Positions 54,869 to 64,000 of a DNA stretch of 64,000 bases are shown one piece after another. The position numbers and the translations under genes were made by a program. Positions within the stretch are counted from its first letter, which is position 1, and each line of letters opens with the position of its first letter. The DNA lies in the NCBI RefSeq assembly GCF_010389155.1, contig NC_057765.1, positions 21,826,980 through 21,890,979 of the forward strand, written 5' to 3'. The notes beneath the pieces were generated by a model, which saw only the letters and a program-made list of their open reading frames with translations, did not search any database and had not been told where the DNA came from. This DNA is from Erigeron canadensis. Its lineage: Eukaryota; Streptophyta; Magnoliopsida; Asterales; Asteraceae.

Positions 54869-56314
54869 TTGCAGGAAATAACCATCTGTGTTTGGATACT
54901 AGATTCCGGGTGTTCAAAACACGTGACTGGAAATAAAGCTTTGCTCAAGAACTTTGTCGAACGATTCATGGGAATAGTTCGATTTGGAAACAACAATTTC
55001 GCTCCTATCTTAGGTTATACAGACATTGAACGCAATGGAATTGTCATCAAGAAAGTTCACTATGTTGAAGGGTTAAGTCATAACTTGTTCAGTGTTGGAC
55101 AATTCTGTGACAACAATCTTCAAGTTCTTTTTCGACAATCTCTTTGCAAAATCCAAACTCTAGATGGAGTTGACATTCTTTGCGGTGATCGTGATGATAA
55201 CCTTTTTACTGTCAATCTCGATGATAACCAACCAACCGATAATATTTGTCTCATTTCAAAGGCTACGTCAAAGAATTCTTAGTTATGGCATAGAAGGCTT
55301 TCTCATCTAAATTTTCAAACCATCAATACTTTGGTCAACAAGCAACTTGTTGAAGGCTTGCCGGACTATAAGTATGAAAGTGAGCATGTTTGTCCTTCTT
55401 GTGTTATTGGGAAGATTAAGCGAGCTTCCCATAAACCAAAGAAATCTCCAAACTCATTAGCACCTCTTCATTTGCTTCACATGGATCTTTGTGGGCCGAT
55501 GAAAGTACAAAGCCGAAATGGGAAGAAATACATCTTGGTTATTGTTGATGATTATTCAAGATATACTTGGGTCAAATTTCTTGTATCCAAAGATGAAACA
55601 ACTCAAGTTTTGATTGATTTCATCACTTCTACTCAAGTAAATCTTCAACTTCCAGTTCGTTACATTCGTTCGGATAACGGAACTGAGTTCAAGAATGCCG
55701 TATTTGATGAGTTTTGTAAATCCAAAAGCATTACTCACCAATTTTCAGTTGTTCATACCCCACAACAAAACGGTGTCGTTGAAAAGAGAAATCGAATACT
55801 AGTGGAAGCAGCAAGGACAATGCTTGCTTATTCCAAGTTGCCATCCAATATGTGGGCTGAAGCTGTTGACACTGCTTGTCACACTCAGAATCGGTCCATC
55901 ACCAATCAGCATTTCGAAAAGACTCCTTATGATGTTGTTAACAAACGCAAACCCAACATCAATTACTTTCATATCTTTGGGTGTGTTTGTTACACTTTGA
56001 ATGATCGGGAGAATCTTGGAAAGTTCGAGAAGAAAGGTGATGAAGGATATTTTGTTGGTTATTCCAAAACATCAATTGCCTATCGAATCTACAATCTCCG
56101 AACAAACACAATTCAAGAAACAATGAATGTTTGGTTTGATGAGATGTTGGGCATGATCTTTGAGCAAGAAAGTTTGCTACCAACAAATGATGATCCAAGA
56201 GCTTCAAGTACTTCAACAAGGACTTCTACCTTAGCTTCTAAGTTCAAGAAGTTTCCAACTCCAACAAGTGATGAATTAGATATTCTTTTTGAAGAATTCT
56301 ACAATTCTTTTTGA
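54869..56314 (+). pseudogene. Third copia pol: protease and integrase only
   Basis: Frame begins just after gag, in the +1 frame. Protease site VWILDSGCSKHVTGN (Asp-Ser-Gly). GLSHNLFSVGQFCD follows as expected. TAG at 55280-55282 falls directly before the integrase zinc region LWHRRLSHLNF...CPSCVIGK. The catalytic core has Asp in HMDLCGPMKV, Asp in IRSDNGTEF and Glu in PQQNGVVEKRNRIL, then GDEGYFVGYSKT. It ends with DELDILFEEFYNSF and a stop where the linker to RT would begin. One nonsense codon aside, the integrase is complete. Confidence 0.88.
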
Positions 56315-58891
56315 ATTTGTGTTTTTCAATTGAAAAACCTTGTTCACAAAAGACTCTCAAAGTTTTCTGGAAATATCACAACAAAGATTTTACTCCTTTT
56401 GATTTCATAAAAATCAATTTTTGCTCTACCTTTCTATGAAAAACATTTTGATCTATTCTTGCATAGATTAAGGAGGAGTTTGTAATTTCAAAAACTTTCA
56501 AAAAACTTCAAATGTGTTTTAAACCTTTTTCATACACACGTTTGATGATTTTCAAATGATTTTCAATCAATTGAAGTTTGGTGATTAGTTTGCACATGAG
56601 CGATTCATTCACTCCATGAACTTCATCATCGCCGATGAGTTCTAACCCCGGAGTATTCACTTCTGTCATTAGTGATGAGGGTTTTGTGCAAATAGGATGG
56701 AGGGAGTAAAGTCGAAAAGTGAGAGGTTAAGGTGAAATGTTGTGAGAAAAGGGTTAAAAGAAATGATACCCTTCCCTAAATTCTCAAGTCGCCGGGTAAA
56801 ACACGTTTCTATCGGATGTCGTTTGTTGATATCTCGATGTTGAAGAAGTCTTCATGGACCCAGTGAAGCGATGCACATCTTTACCTAACCACTCAAGTGT
56901 TTCTTAACAAATACTTGTTTCATTTCTTACGGAGATTTTCACATTTCTATTGACTCTTTATTTGGAAGATGTTGATATTGAAAAAGGGCGACACTCTGCT
57001 CCAGTCCCCGACTTCATTTGATCACGTTGTGTCTAGAGCTATCTTGATTGGTCGTTAATTTGATCATTATTCATTCATTCAGGACACATTCAAGTCATAT
57101 CTTTGTGATATTATTGCTTATCTTTGTGATATAGCCAGAACATTTGTAGTGATATCTTAATTGATATTCCACGATGATCAAATGGAAATCCTACCAATGC
57201 TAACATCTTTTCCATCGTTGAAAGTAGGTCTCATAATTACATTTATGTGGTTATTGAATTAACAAGAAGTCTAAATGTGACCTCGGTTATTTCATAAAAG
57301 TTTTTAAGGATAATAGATTGTGGTTATCGAACGCTTCGGCTGTACTAACCATGATTTATATTCTTTGAAGCAATCTAGTGGTTGAAAAGCCGCAGACCGA
57401 ACTATGTTAGGGACTTGCTTTGTGCATATCTCAATGATACATAGGAAATCCGAAAAATGTTATATATTTCTATCAGTCATTACATTAATCTTTTCGATTT
57501 TTGAAAATGCTAACGGATCATTCTTATTCGGTTTCATTTCTCATCTCACAAACACAGAAAACACCAACACCGTGCTATAATGCTTGTACCAACAACTTCA
57601 GCCTTACATTTTAGTCACCCCTAAGATTCTTTGGGTTGGGCTAATGGTTTGGGTTGATGTTTTGGTAGTTGATATTTCTCCATGTGCATAAATTTCAGCT
57701 TTGGATTGTGTTATTTCTTTTGACTTTCTATCAATCAATGTTTGCATAATGACATTGGTTCCCAACTTTGTCATTATGAGGGGGAGAAAATATTATGATT
57801 GATATTGATTAAGGGAAGAAATTAGGATGATTGATAGTGTTAGGGGGAGAAAATTCTTTGTGACGTCAAAGAGAAAAGTCTTTATGATACAAATATTTCA
57901 GTCAATTGAGCTCAGTTTTTCGCTAAATCATAGTTGATTGAGATCTTGGCTTGAAAAGGATCAAATAACTTCCAAAATGAATATTTGAGTGTCCTTGACT
58001 CAGTTGACTTGGGCTTATAAAATGACTTTGGCATAGTCTTTGCCAACTGAGCTTTTGCTTCAGAGATGAATTTGGTATTGTCTTCAAATGATAAGAATGG
58101 AATGATAGTCTGTGTTTTATCAATAGTAAAGATGAAATGATATTCTCTCGAGATGGTTCAAAAGTTCAAAAATGTTTAAAAAAAAGGTTTATACTCATGG
58201 ATTGAGGGGGGGCATGAATTTTTCATAAGAGACTTATCCAAACTTCATTCAAATGCTTACTCTCCAAAGTGTTCAAGTTACTGTGACAAAGATCAAAGCT
58301 TCGAAAATTGAAAGATTGATTAGAAGATTCAAGTCAATGGTGTAAAGCTTCAAAAAAGTCTTCATCAGCATACTTCATTCAAGATCTTCAAGTCATACAA
58401 CAACACTTTATCAAGAAGCTCCAGTGCATACATCAAGGGGGAGAGTACTTATTTATGAGAATTCATTCCAAGGAGATAAAGTTCACTCAAGAAGACATTA
58501 AGGTTGTTCGACTTCATTGTTCTCTTTAAAGATCGAAGAATCAAGAAGTTGAATTTCACTCAAGAATCGAAGATTGAAGAATCAAAAGCCAAGTTTATAC
58601 CTTCCGCATTTCAAAGACAACTCTGATTCATGATTCAACAATCCTCAAAGATTCAAGACACACACACACTCTCTATTCTCTGTTCAAAAAGAACATTGAG
58701 AATCAACTCACAATTTAACTTCAAGAAGTCCAAGACCAAGACTGAATCAAGTTCTACAAAGACAAGAGAGAAAGCTTTAAAGACTTGTTTCAACACACCA
58801 ATTGTCTTCACCACCAGGCTCATCAAATTCATTCCAACAAGACAAGATAACACGTACTTCATTCATTACAATATATCACTAAGGGGGAGAA
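56315..58891 (+). other. Non-coding 3' region in place of RT/RNase H, with repeated polypurine tracts
   Basis: No RT or RNase H motif can be read in any frame. G-rich tracts resembling polypurine primers occur at 57778-57790 (GAGGGGGAGAAAA), 57841-57850, 58204-58212, 58435-58445 (AAGGGGGAGAG) and 58881-58890. The last (AAGGGGGAGA) abuts the 3' LTR and is the likely functional one. Several tracts in a row are a Sirevirus hallmark. Confidence 0.8.
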
Positions 58892-59211
58892 TGTTAGAAA
58901 TCCAAAATAGTGATAAATTGTAATTTAGATTAGAGGACTTTCTTGTTATTAAGTCATAGGTGTATGATTACTAAGGTTGAGGGGCTAATTGTGATAATTA
59001 ACATAATTGTATAGTTAGCCTATAAATACCCCTCATAACCTTAGGAATCATAACTTTGTAAGCCTTACACTCACACATTAATTCCAATCAGCAACTTTAC
59101 TTTCACACACATACACTTTCTCTCTCAAAACACACACAAACACCAAGAACACACACTCACCAAAACCGCCATTGATGACGTGAATTCGGTGCTAGAAATC
59201 GTGTTATCACA
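58892..59211 (+). repeat. 3' LTR of the third copia
   Basis: 320 bases, about 5 differences from the 5' LTR by hand count. TATAAATA at 59021-59028. Confidence 0.95.
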
Positions 59212-59216
59212 ATATA
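59212..59216. repeat. Target-site duplication ATATA, right copy
   Basis: Matches 49580-49584. Confidence 0.9.
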
Positions 59217-59362
59217 AATCTCGGCTTAAGATCTTTTGTTACTATCTACAATATCTAATGTACAACTACTACTTTGTCCGGTTTATATTTAATCCTATTT
59301 CATTACTTTCACATTATATATGGCTAATATATTTTAGTTTTAACTTTCGTTGTTTTAAAATC

Positions 59363-59394
59363 GATCCGCGGTTTCCCGCGGGATAAAAATCTAG
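59363..59394 (+). mobile_element. Helitron 3' terminus: GC hairpin and CTAG
   Basis: ATCCGCGG and CCGCGGGAT form a hairpin around a short loop, followed by AAAAAT and CTAG, then T at 59395. Hairpin close to a CTRR end inserted before T is the Helitron signature. Confidence 0.6.
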
Positions 59395-59396
59395 TA

Positions 59397-59852
59397 TCAT
59401 TATTAAAATTAAGTTATAACTACACGAGATGGGTATCCGCGCAATGCGGCAACGGTGGTGGCAACGGATGGTGTTAGTGGCGGTGGTGGTAACGATGTGA
59501 TTATTAATTTAAAAGTAATAGATGTAAATGATAGCATAGTTATTTTATGGTTAAGATATGTATATTTTGTAAATAATTTTCTTAAAAATAATATAGAGAT
59601 ATTAGGTAGAAATATTTAAATTAATTAATATAGGGAATAAATAGTTTGGAAAAATATGAGTGTAAAATATTTTAAAAATATATTGGGTAGATTTAGTGTG
59701 TGAGTTAGGAATGCGTTGAAAATTAAGGGTAATTTGTTTATTAATATAATATAGATATAGATTTAGGAATAAAAGGTTTAATGCTAGGGTTGATTAAACG
59801 GGTAAAATAAAGATTTTAAAAGTAGAGTGTTTAATTTGGAAGATGGTAGTTT
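59397..59852 (+). repeat. Direct repeat, copy 2, starting two bases after a Helitron 3' end
   Basis: Matches 47698-48152. Its position head-to-tail behind the terminus at 59394 suggests a second Helitron of the same family. After GGTAGTTT it diverges into TATATATAGGG. Confidence 0.8.
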
Positions 59853-60640
59853 ATATATATAGGGTGTATAAATAACTTTTACTTATATATTAAGATCACC
59901 AAAGGTGTTATTTTAAATTATGCCATCACATTAAAAAAAATATTCATTTAATATGTGTATCAACCCATTTAATTGGAAATTTTGTCGAATATTCGTATCA
60001 TTTACACCGCATTCGAATTACAAATATATAAAACTTTCTATACGTGAAAATATAATATACCAAATAAATAATTTTATTTATTTATAAGTTATATACATTA
60101 AAGACTACGAAGTACCATTATTATACTATAATAAATAAATATAAAAGACTTTATAAGATACATTTATTTTATTAAACTATGAGAATCAAAAGTGTTATTG
60201 ACTAATTCTTTAGTCAATAATAATGTCATCAAAACGATCTAATGGTAGAGGATAAGAGATGAAATTCTATCAACGGTCATTACTTTTCCAATTTAGAATT
60301 AAGGATTTTGTTTTAATATATATTAAAGATATTACTTTATTTTCTAAAAATAAATTTTTAATAATTCTTCTCAAATTGTTGGCCCTGACCACAAGTTTCA
60401 CACAATAACATAAAGAAAAAATATATATAAGTTTGTCTAACACCTAATCTTAAATATAAAACTCTTTACATATTACTATTTTAGTATTTATTATTTAATG
60501 ATTTACATATTATTATTTTAGTATTTACTATATTATTTAATAAATAAATTTATGGGCACATGAATTTTATGGTTAAAAAAATTAGTCGTAGTATCTAATA
60601 CGCGCCCCGTATCTCGACCACCATTTTTAGTAATTTGACC
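59853..60640. other. AT-rich interval, no gene seen
   Basis: Mostly A/T with short direct repeats (for example TTTACATATTACTATTTTAGTATTTA twice near 60465-60530, in slightly different form). The left end of the CACTA element may lie here, but I found no CACTACA terminus. Confidence 0.5.
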
Positions 60641-60649
60641 AGGCACATT

Positions 60650-61345
60650 TTGCAGCGAGGGTCGCTGCAATAACCCTCGCCACGTCAGCTTTCCACTCAC
60701 CGCTTTAAATGTTTGACCTGACCGTTACTCCACTTATTGCAGCGAGGGTCGTTGCAATAAGTTTACCCCGACGCCTTTTTAAAAACCGATCCACCCATCA
60801 TCTATTCCATCATTTTCAGATTACACTTCCTCCACCCTTCAAATTACTAGTATTTTTTACACTTTTTCTTCCTCCACCCATCTATTGCAGTACCGCCGCC
60901 AGCCACCACCGTCGACCGCCAGCCACCACCGTGCAGTACCGCCAACCTTCTCTTCCTCCACCATCTATTGCATTACCACCGCCAGCCACCACCGTCCACC
61001 GCCAGCCACCACCGTGCAGTACCGCCCGTCGCCGCCGCCGTGCACCGCCACCGCAGTACCGCCAGTGTCGGGATTATCCTCCCCCAAATTCCGGTCGGTC
61101 GTCTTCCCCAAATTTTCAAGCCATTTCAAATTGTGGTATGTATTTTATGTTTTTCCCAATATCCAAACCATTATTTTTTAGATTGTAGACCATTACTAAT
61201 TTTTGCAGCGACCCTCGCTGCAAAAATTGAAAAAAAATTTGGGCCTTTCAAATTGTGGTATGTATTTTATGCTTTTCCCAATATCCAAACCAGTATTTTT
61301 TAGTATCTAGACCGTTACTAATTTTTGCAGCGACCCTCGCTGCAA
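60650..61345. repeat. Four palindromic subterminal repeats
   Basis: 21-base units at 60650-60670, 60737-60757 (one change), 61203-61223 and 61325-61345. The arms TTGCAGCGA and TCGCTGCAA are the same in all. The middle is GGG in the first pair and CCC in the second pair, so the pairs are in opposite orientation. Such motifs are the usual binding sites of TNPA-type proteins in En/Spm. Confidence 0.75.
60885..61065. repeat. CCGCCAGCCACCACCGT-rich low-complexity tract
   Basis: Short imperfect tandem units containing GCCAGCCACCACCGT and CAGTACCGCC. Pro-rich frames can be read through it in several phases, which argues against coding. Confidence 0.7.
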
Positions 61346-61360
61346 AAAGTGAAAAAATTC
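61124..61360. repeat. Tandem duplication of about 122 bases
   Basis: The unit TTCAAATTGTGGTATGTATT...AATTTTTGCAGCGACCCTCGCTGCAAAAA...GGGCC occurs twice in a row with few changes. Each unit ends with one palindrome. Confidence 0.8.
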
Positions 61361-61371
61361 GGGCCTCCATG

Positions 61372-61635
61372 GTATGTTAGTATAGTTTTTGTACATATAT
61401 CAGTTTTGTTAATTTGTTAGAATTATTAGTTGTTTATAGGATTTTAATAGGTTTGTTAGTATATTGGTATGTTATTATTAGTTTTGTTAGTTTTGTTAAT
61501 TAGTTAGTTTTGTTAGAATATTGGTATGTTAGTATAGTTTTTGTATATTTATTAGTTTTGTTAGTTTTGTTAGAATATTGGTATGTTAGTATAGTTTTTG
61601 TATATTTATTAGTTTTGTTAGTATAGTTAGTTTTG
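61372..61635. repeat. Minisatellite with 57-base period
   Basis: AATATTGGTATGTTAGTATA at 61517 and again at 61574, with weaker related copies to the left. The units are built from GTTTTGTTAG. Non-coding. Confidence 0.8.
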
Positions 61636-62300
61636 ATTTATTGATAATTTAGTGATTTGTTAGGAGCCACGAATTTGTTTTGTTAGTGATTTGTTAGAAT
61701 ATATATCTTTAAATGCAAAATTAAGAAGATTAGAATTTGTTAAGAAATTGATTAAAATAAATAGGCAAAATTATGTAAAAATTTTGATTAAATAAACTAC
61801 TTAAGACGTAATAAAATTTAGTTCAACAAAAATATACATAAAAATTAATTATAAAAATTAAGTTCAAAAGTATAAAAAATTAAGTTGAGAAGTTAATATA
61901 TTGATTTGTTAGAATATTTTAGTCATTAGTGTTAGGTGTTTTACTTTTTGGTTAGAATATTGACAAAATAAAAACGACGTAGATTAAAATTTGTTAAAAA
62001 ATTGATTAAAATAAATAGCCAAGATTATGTTAAAAATATATGTATTGAACTAAATATACAAAATTATTTAAAAATTTGAATTAAAAATTTTGATTAAATA
62101 AACTACCTTAGACGTATTAAAAATTACTATAAAGTTAAATTTAAAAGTATAAAAGTAAATTTATATTGTATAAACGGAGTTCTAAAAATTGTTATCAAGT
62201 AAAAAAGATATATATAAAAGTAATTAAATTTGTGATAATTTTGTTATATGATTTGTATTTTGCAAAAAACGTATAATATGATTTGTATTTTGCAGTATAG
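61636..62300 (+). other. AT-rich upstream region of the TNPA-like gene
   Basis: No gene seen. It probably contains promoter and 5' leader of the gene starting at 62301. Confidence 0.45.
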
Positions 62301-63708
62301 ATGGCGACTTACCATGGCGGTGATGGCGGCAATGAAGACCCACATCGACCATGGTGGAAGATTACATGGGGCTGCAAAGGCAGCGGCGGTAAGGAATTTG
62401 GTTTTCTTATAATTCATATTTTAAATTAATATTTTTTTACTAACTTGTCTTTTTAGAATTTGGTTCTTTATAATTCATATTTTAATTTAATATTTTTTTT
62501 ACTAACTTGTTTTTTTAATTTTTTCTAGCCCCTCGAAAGGGAAAGGGGAGGGGGCCATGTCAAAATTTAAATTTGGAGGTTGAGTTCGCGAAAAAGGGTC
62601 GCCTGTCGATCGACTTCGACACGAGCAACTTAAAAACGTGGCAGGCAATCGGCCCAAATTCTTCTATGTATAAGAGCCTCATTGGCACCTTGGTCCGCCA
62701 CATCCCTCAGACATACGACTCCTGGGACCATGTGCCTGCTGAGAGAAAGGATTTTATCATCCCGACTCTGAACGTAAAATATTATTCATTTTTAACTTCT
62801 TCTTTGATGTTTGTATCAATTTTTAATTTCGCTAACTTTTACTTTTATAAATTGCAGACTCGGTTCAAATTGGACCACTTTATTCAGATTCTTAACCCCG
62901 AGGATCCTATCAGGCGGGGGTTTAGGCTGTGTGTTGATAGGGACTGCTCCGATCAGTATCGGCTCCGAAAGAGCGAGTTCAAGAGAGCCCACTTTTCCAA
63001 AAAGGGGGGCCTGGATGCAGTTCCCCAGTTGGAACAGGCTGTTCCTCCAGAGGGTATGTCACAGGAGGACTGGAGAGCTTTGTTGGGATATTACCAGAGG
63101 GAGGACCGGGTGAAGCAGTCGGCGAGAAACAGCACGAATAGGGGCAAGCAAGTTCTTGCGGGGACCCATGGTCGTAAGTCTTACTCTCAGTACGTCCACC
63201 AGGAGAAGGTTAGTTATGAATTATATATGTATTAAATATATATAATTGTGTTTAAAAGTATAAATTAAAGAATGTATATGTCTTTATGATAAATTGATGT
63301 GTTTACAGGTTGAAAAAAACAAGGACGTGGACTTGGTGGATTTGTTCGAGATTAAGCACAAGAAGAAGAAGGATAAACAATGGGAACACCCGATGGCTGA
63401 AGAAATACATGTATGTGTCTCTCTGTAGGATTTTATATTTTTTAGTATTAAATGTTAATTAATCAACCTTATGTATAATGAAATGTTTTTTACAGTCTCA
63501 GCTCAAGAAGAAGAAGGAGGAGGCTGAACAGGACCCCGTTCCAACACCAGATCCTGACATTGTCATGGATGTATGGGGACCCCAGGCGGGGCATCGTCGA
63601 GGCATAGGGCGGGTCATCAGGCAGATGGGTACCGAGGCGTATGACTATACGCATCTTACCCAGGGACAGCCACGTGCATCATTCGACTTGAACAATGACC
63701 CACCTTAG
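62301..63708 (+). CDS. TNPA-like protein of a CACTA element (Transposase_24 type), five exons
   Basis: Exons by eye: 62301-62388, 62529-62773, 62858-63208, 63309-63410, 63496-63708. All introns are GT-AG and the frames join without a break. The ATG reads MATYHGGDGGNEDPHRPWWK. Exon 2 gives LKTWQAIGPNSSMYKSLIGT and SWDHVPAERKDFII. Exon 3 gives TRFKLDHFI, then EGMSQEDWRALLGYYQRED and QSARNSTNRGKQ. These are typical of plant Transposase_24 proteins, which bind subterminal repeats of En/Spm-like elements and help assemble the transposition complex. The product is 332 residues, stopping at TAG 63706-63708. The frame stays open past it to TAG 63886-63888 with a plausible acidic tail. Confidence 0.8.
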
Positions 63709-63888
63709 CCTAGCCAGACGTCCTCCTTATTTGAGGAATTATTTAACTATTCTAGTTATGCACAGGCTCCTTTTCCTCCTCAGCCGTCCCAGCAGTTGCC
63801 CACAGCCCCTCAATACTCAGGCGGATCGTATCATGTCAATTTAGATGACGATGACGATGATGATGAGAGCGATGGTGCTCATGATTAG
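63709..63888 (+). pseudogene. In-frame extension of the TNPA-like gene past a nonsense codon
   Basis: Immediately after the TAG the same frame reads PSQTSSLFEELFNYSSYAQ, a Pro/Gln-rich stretch and a run of seven Asp before GAHD and a stop. The composition is protein-like and fits the disordered acidic end of such proteins, so the TAG looks like a point mutation in this copy. Confidence 0.65.
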
Positions 63889-64000
63889 TATTTTTTGGTT
63901 ATAAACAATATATTTTTTATTGTATCAATTATGTTTGTGGTGTATATGTGTTTATCTTTTTGGATGTGCTGGTGATGATGGTCATAACAAACGAAAAAAA
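63889..64000 (+). other. Probable 3' untranslated region
   Basis: AT-rich with GGTTATAAACAATATATT and ending in a short A run at the window edge. No gene seen. Confidence 0.4.

Larger units (their letters stand above)
49585..59211 (+). mobile_element. Third Sirevirus-like copia element, 9.6 kb, lacking reverse transcriptase
   Basis: Two 320-base LTRs differing at about 5 positions, ATATA duplication, tRNA-iMet PBS, a 1.1-kb leader with hairpin repeats, a very long gag, protease and integrase, then 2.6 kb of non-coding DNA with five G-rich polypurine-like tracts before the 3' LTR. RT and RNase H motifs are absent on both strands. Gag and pol have nonsense codons and one frameshift. It can only have moved with enzymes supplied by another element, at least if the RT loss predates insertion. 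Confidence 0.95.
47698..59394 (+). mobile_element. Probable non-autonomous Helitron, interrupted by a copia element
   Basis: The proposed 5' end is TCATTATTAAAATT preceded by A (47697), and the 3' end is a GC hairpin followed by CTAG and T (59394/59395). A second sequence with the same first 455 bases starts at 59397, and similarity between the two begins at this A/TC boundary. Subtracting the copia element and one ATATA duplication leaves about 2 kb. There is no Rep/helicase gene, so it would be non-autonomous. It carries a broken H2A.Z fragment, and gene-fragment capture is a known Helitron habit. The ends were chosen by eye and need family comparison. Confidence 0.5.
60641..64000 (+). mobile_element. 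Partial CACTA (En/Spm) transposon
   Basis: A TNPA-like (Transposase_24-type) gene is preceded by palindromic TTGCAGCGA-GGG/CCC-TCGCTGCAA repeats, the sort of subterminal repeats found in plant CACTA elements. The terminal inverted repeats and the main transposase (TNPD) are not seen, and the element runs off the right edge. Confidence 0.75.

Noticed and set aside
60709..61303. Overlapping Pro/His/Arg-rich open frames upstream of the TNPA-like gene
   Set aside because: They run through CCACCGCC low-complexity repeats in several phases and through the palindromes. Composition explains the lack of stops.

Overview
The window is nuclear DNA from a flowering plant and consists almost entirely of transposable elements. 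It has plant-type LTR retrotransposons primed by initiator tRNA-Met, a CACTA element with plant GT-AG introns, a tRNA-derived SINE and Helitron-like ends. The style of the copia elements (long two-domain gag, extra 3' open reading frame, several polypurine tracts) is that of the Sirevirus/SIRE lineage. Composition and protein style suggest a eudicot, perhaps an Asteraceae, but no host gene in the window fixes the species. No intact host gene was recognised.

Layout. (1) 1-1560: unassigned. (2) 1561-34043: a decayed Ty3/gypsy chromovirus on the minus strand. It is split at 5600/33101 by a Sirevirus-like Ty1/copia element (5605-33100, minus strand, TSD AAGAG). The internal region of that copia appears twice (6717-18914 and 19015-31194), separated by exactly 100 N. 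The copies differ almost only by one- to few-base indels, and the damage rises towards the gap from both sides. I read this as two unmerged overlapping contig ends, not biology. The real element is then about 15 kb. (3) 34357-46446: a second Sirevirus-like element (plus strand, TSD AAAAG, LTRs about 98.6% identical by hand count) with gag, a damaged pol and a very long 3' ORF with two nonsense codons. (4) 46535-46753: a tRNA-derived SINE with a 12-bp TSD. (5) 47698-59394: a probable non-autonomous Helitron carrying a broken histone H2A.Z fragment. It is interrupted by a third Sirevirus-like element (49585-59211, TSD ATATA) that has gag, protease and integrase but no reverse transcriptase. (6) About 60640 to the end: part of a CACTA (En/Spm) element with palindromic repeats and a five-exon TNPA-like gene.

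How the parts relate. LTR divergence by hand count runs gypsy about 4.4%, nested copia about 2.9%, third copia about 1.6%, second copia about 1.4%, which agrees with the nesting order. None of the LTR elements looks autonomous: each has stops, frameshifts or missing domains. The most interesting signals are a promoter-like module inside the nested copia that copies the arrangement of its LTR promoter just upstream of the 3' ORF, an array of AAGATCGTCC hairpins in the leader of the RT-less element, and the Helitron-like capture of H2A.Z.
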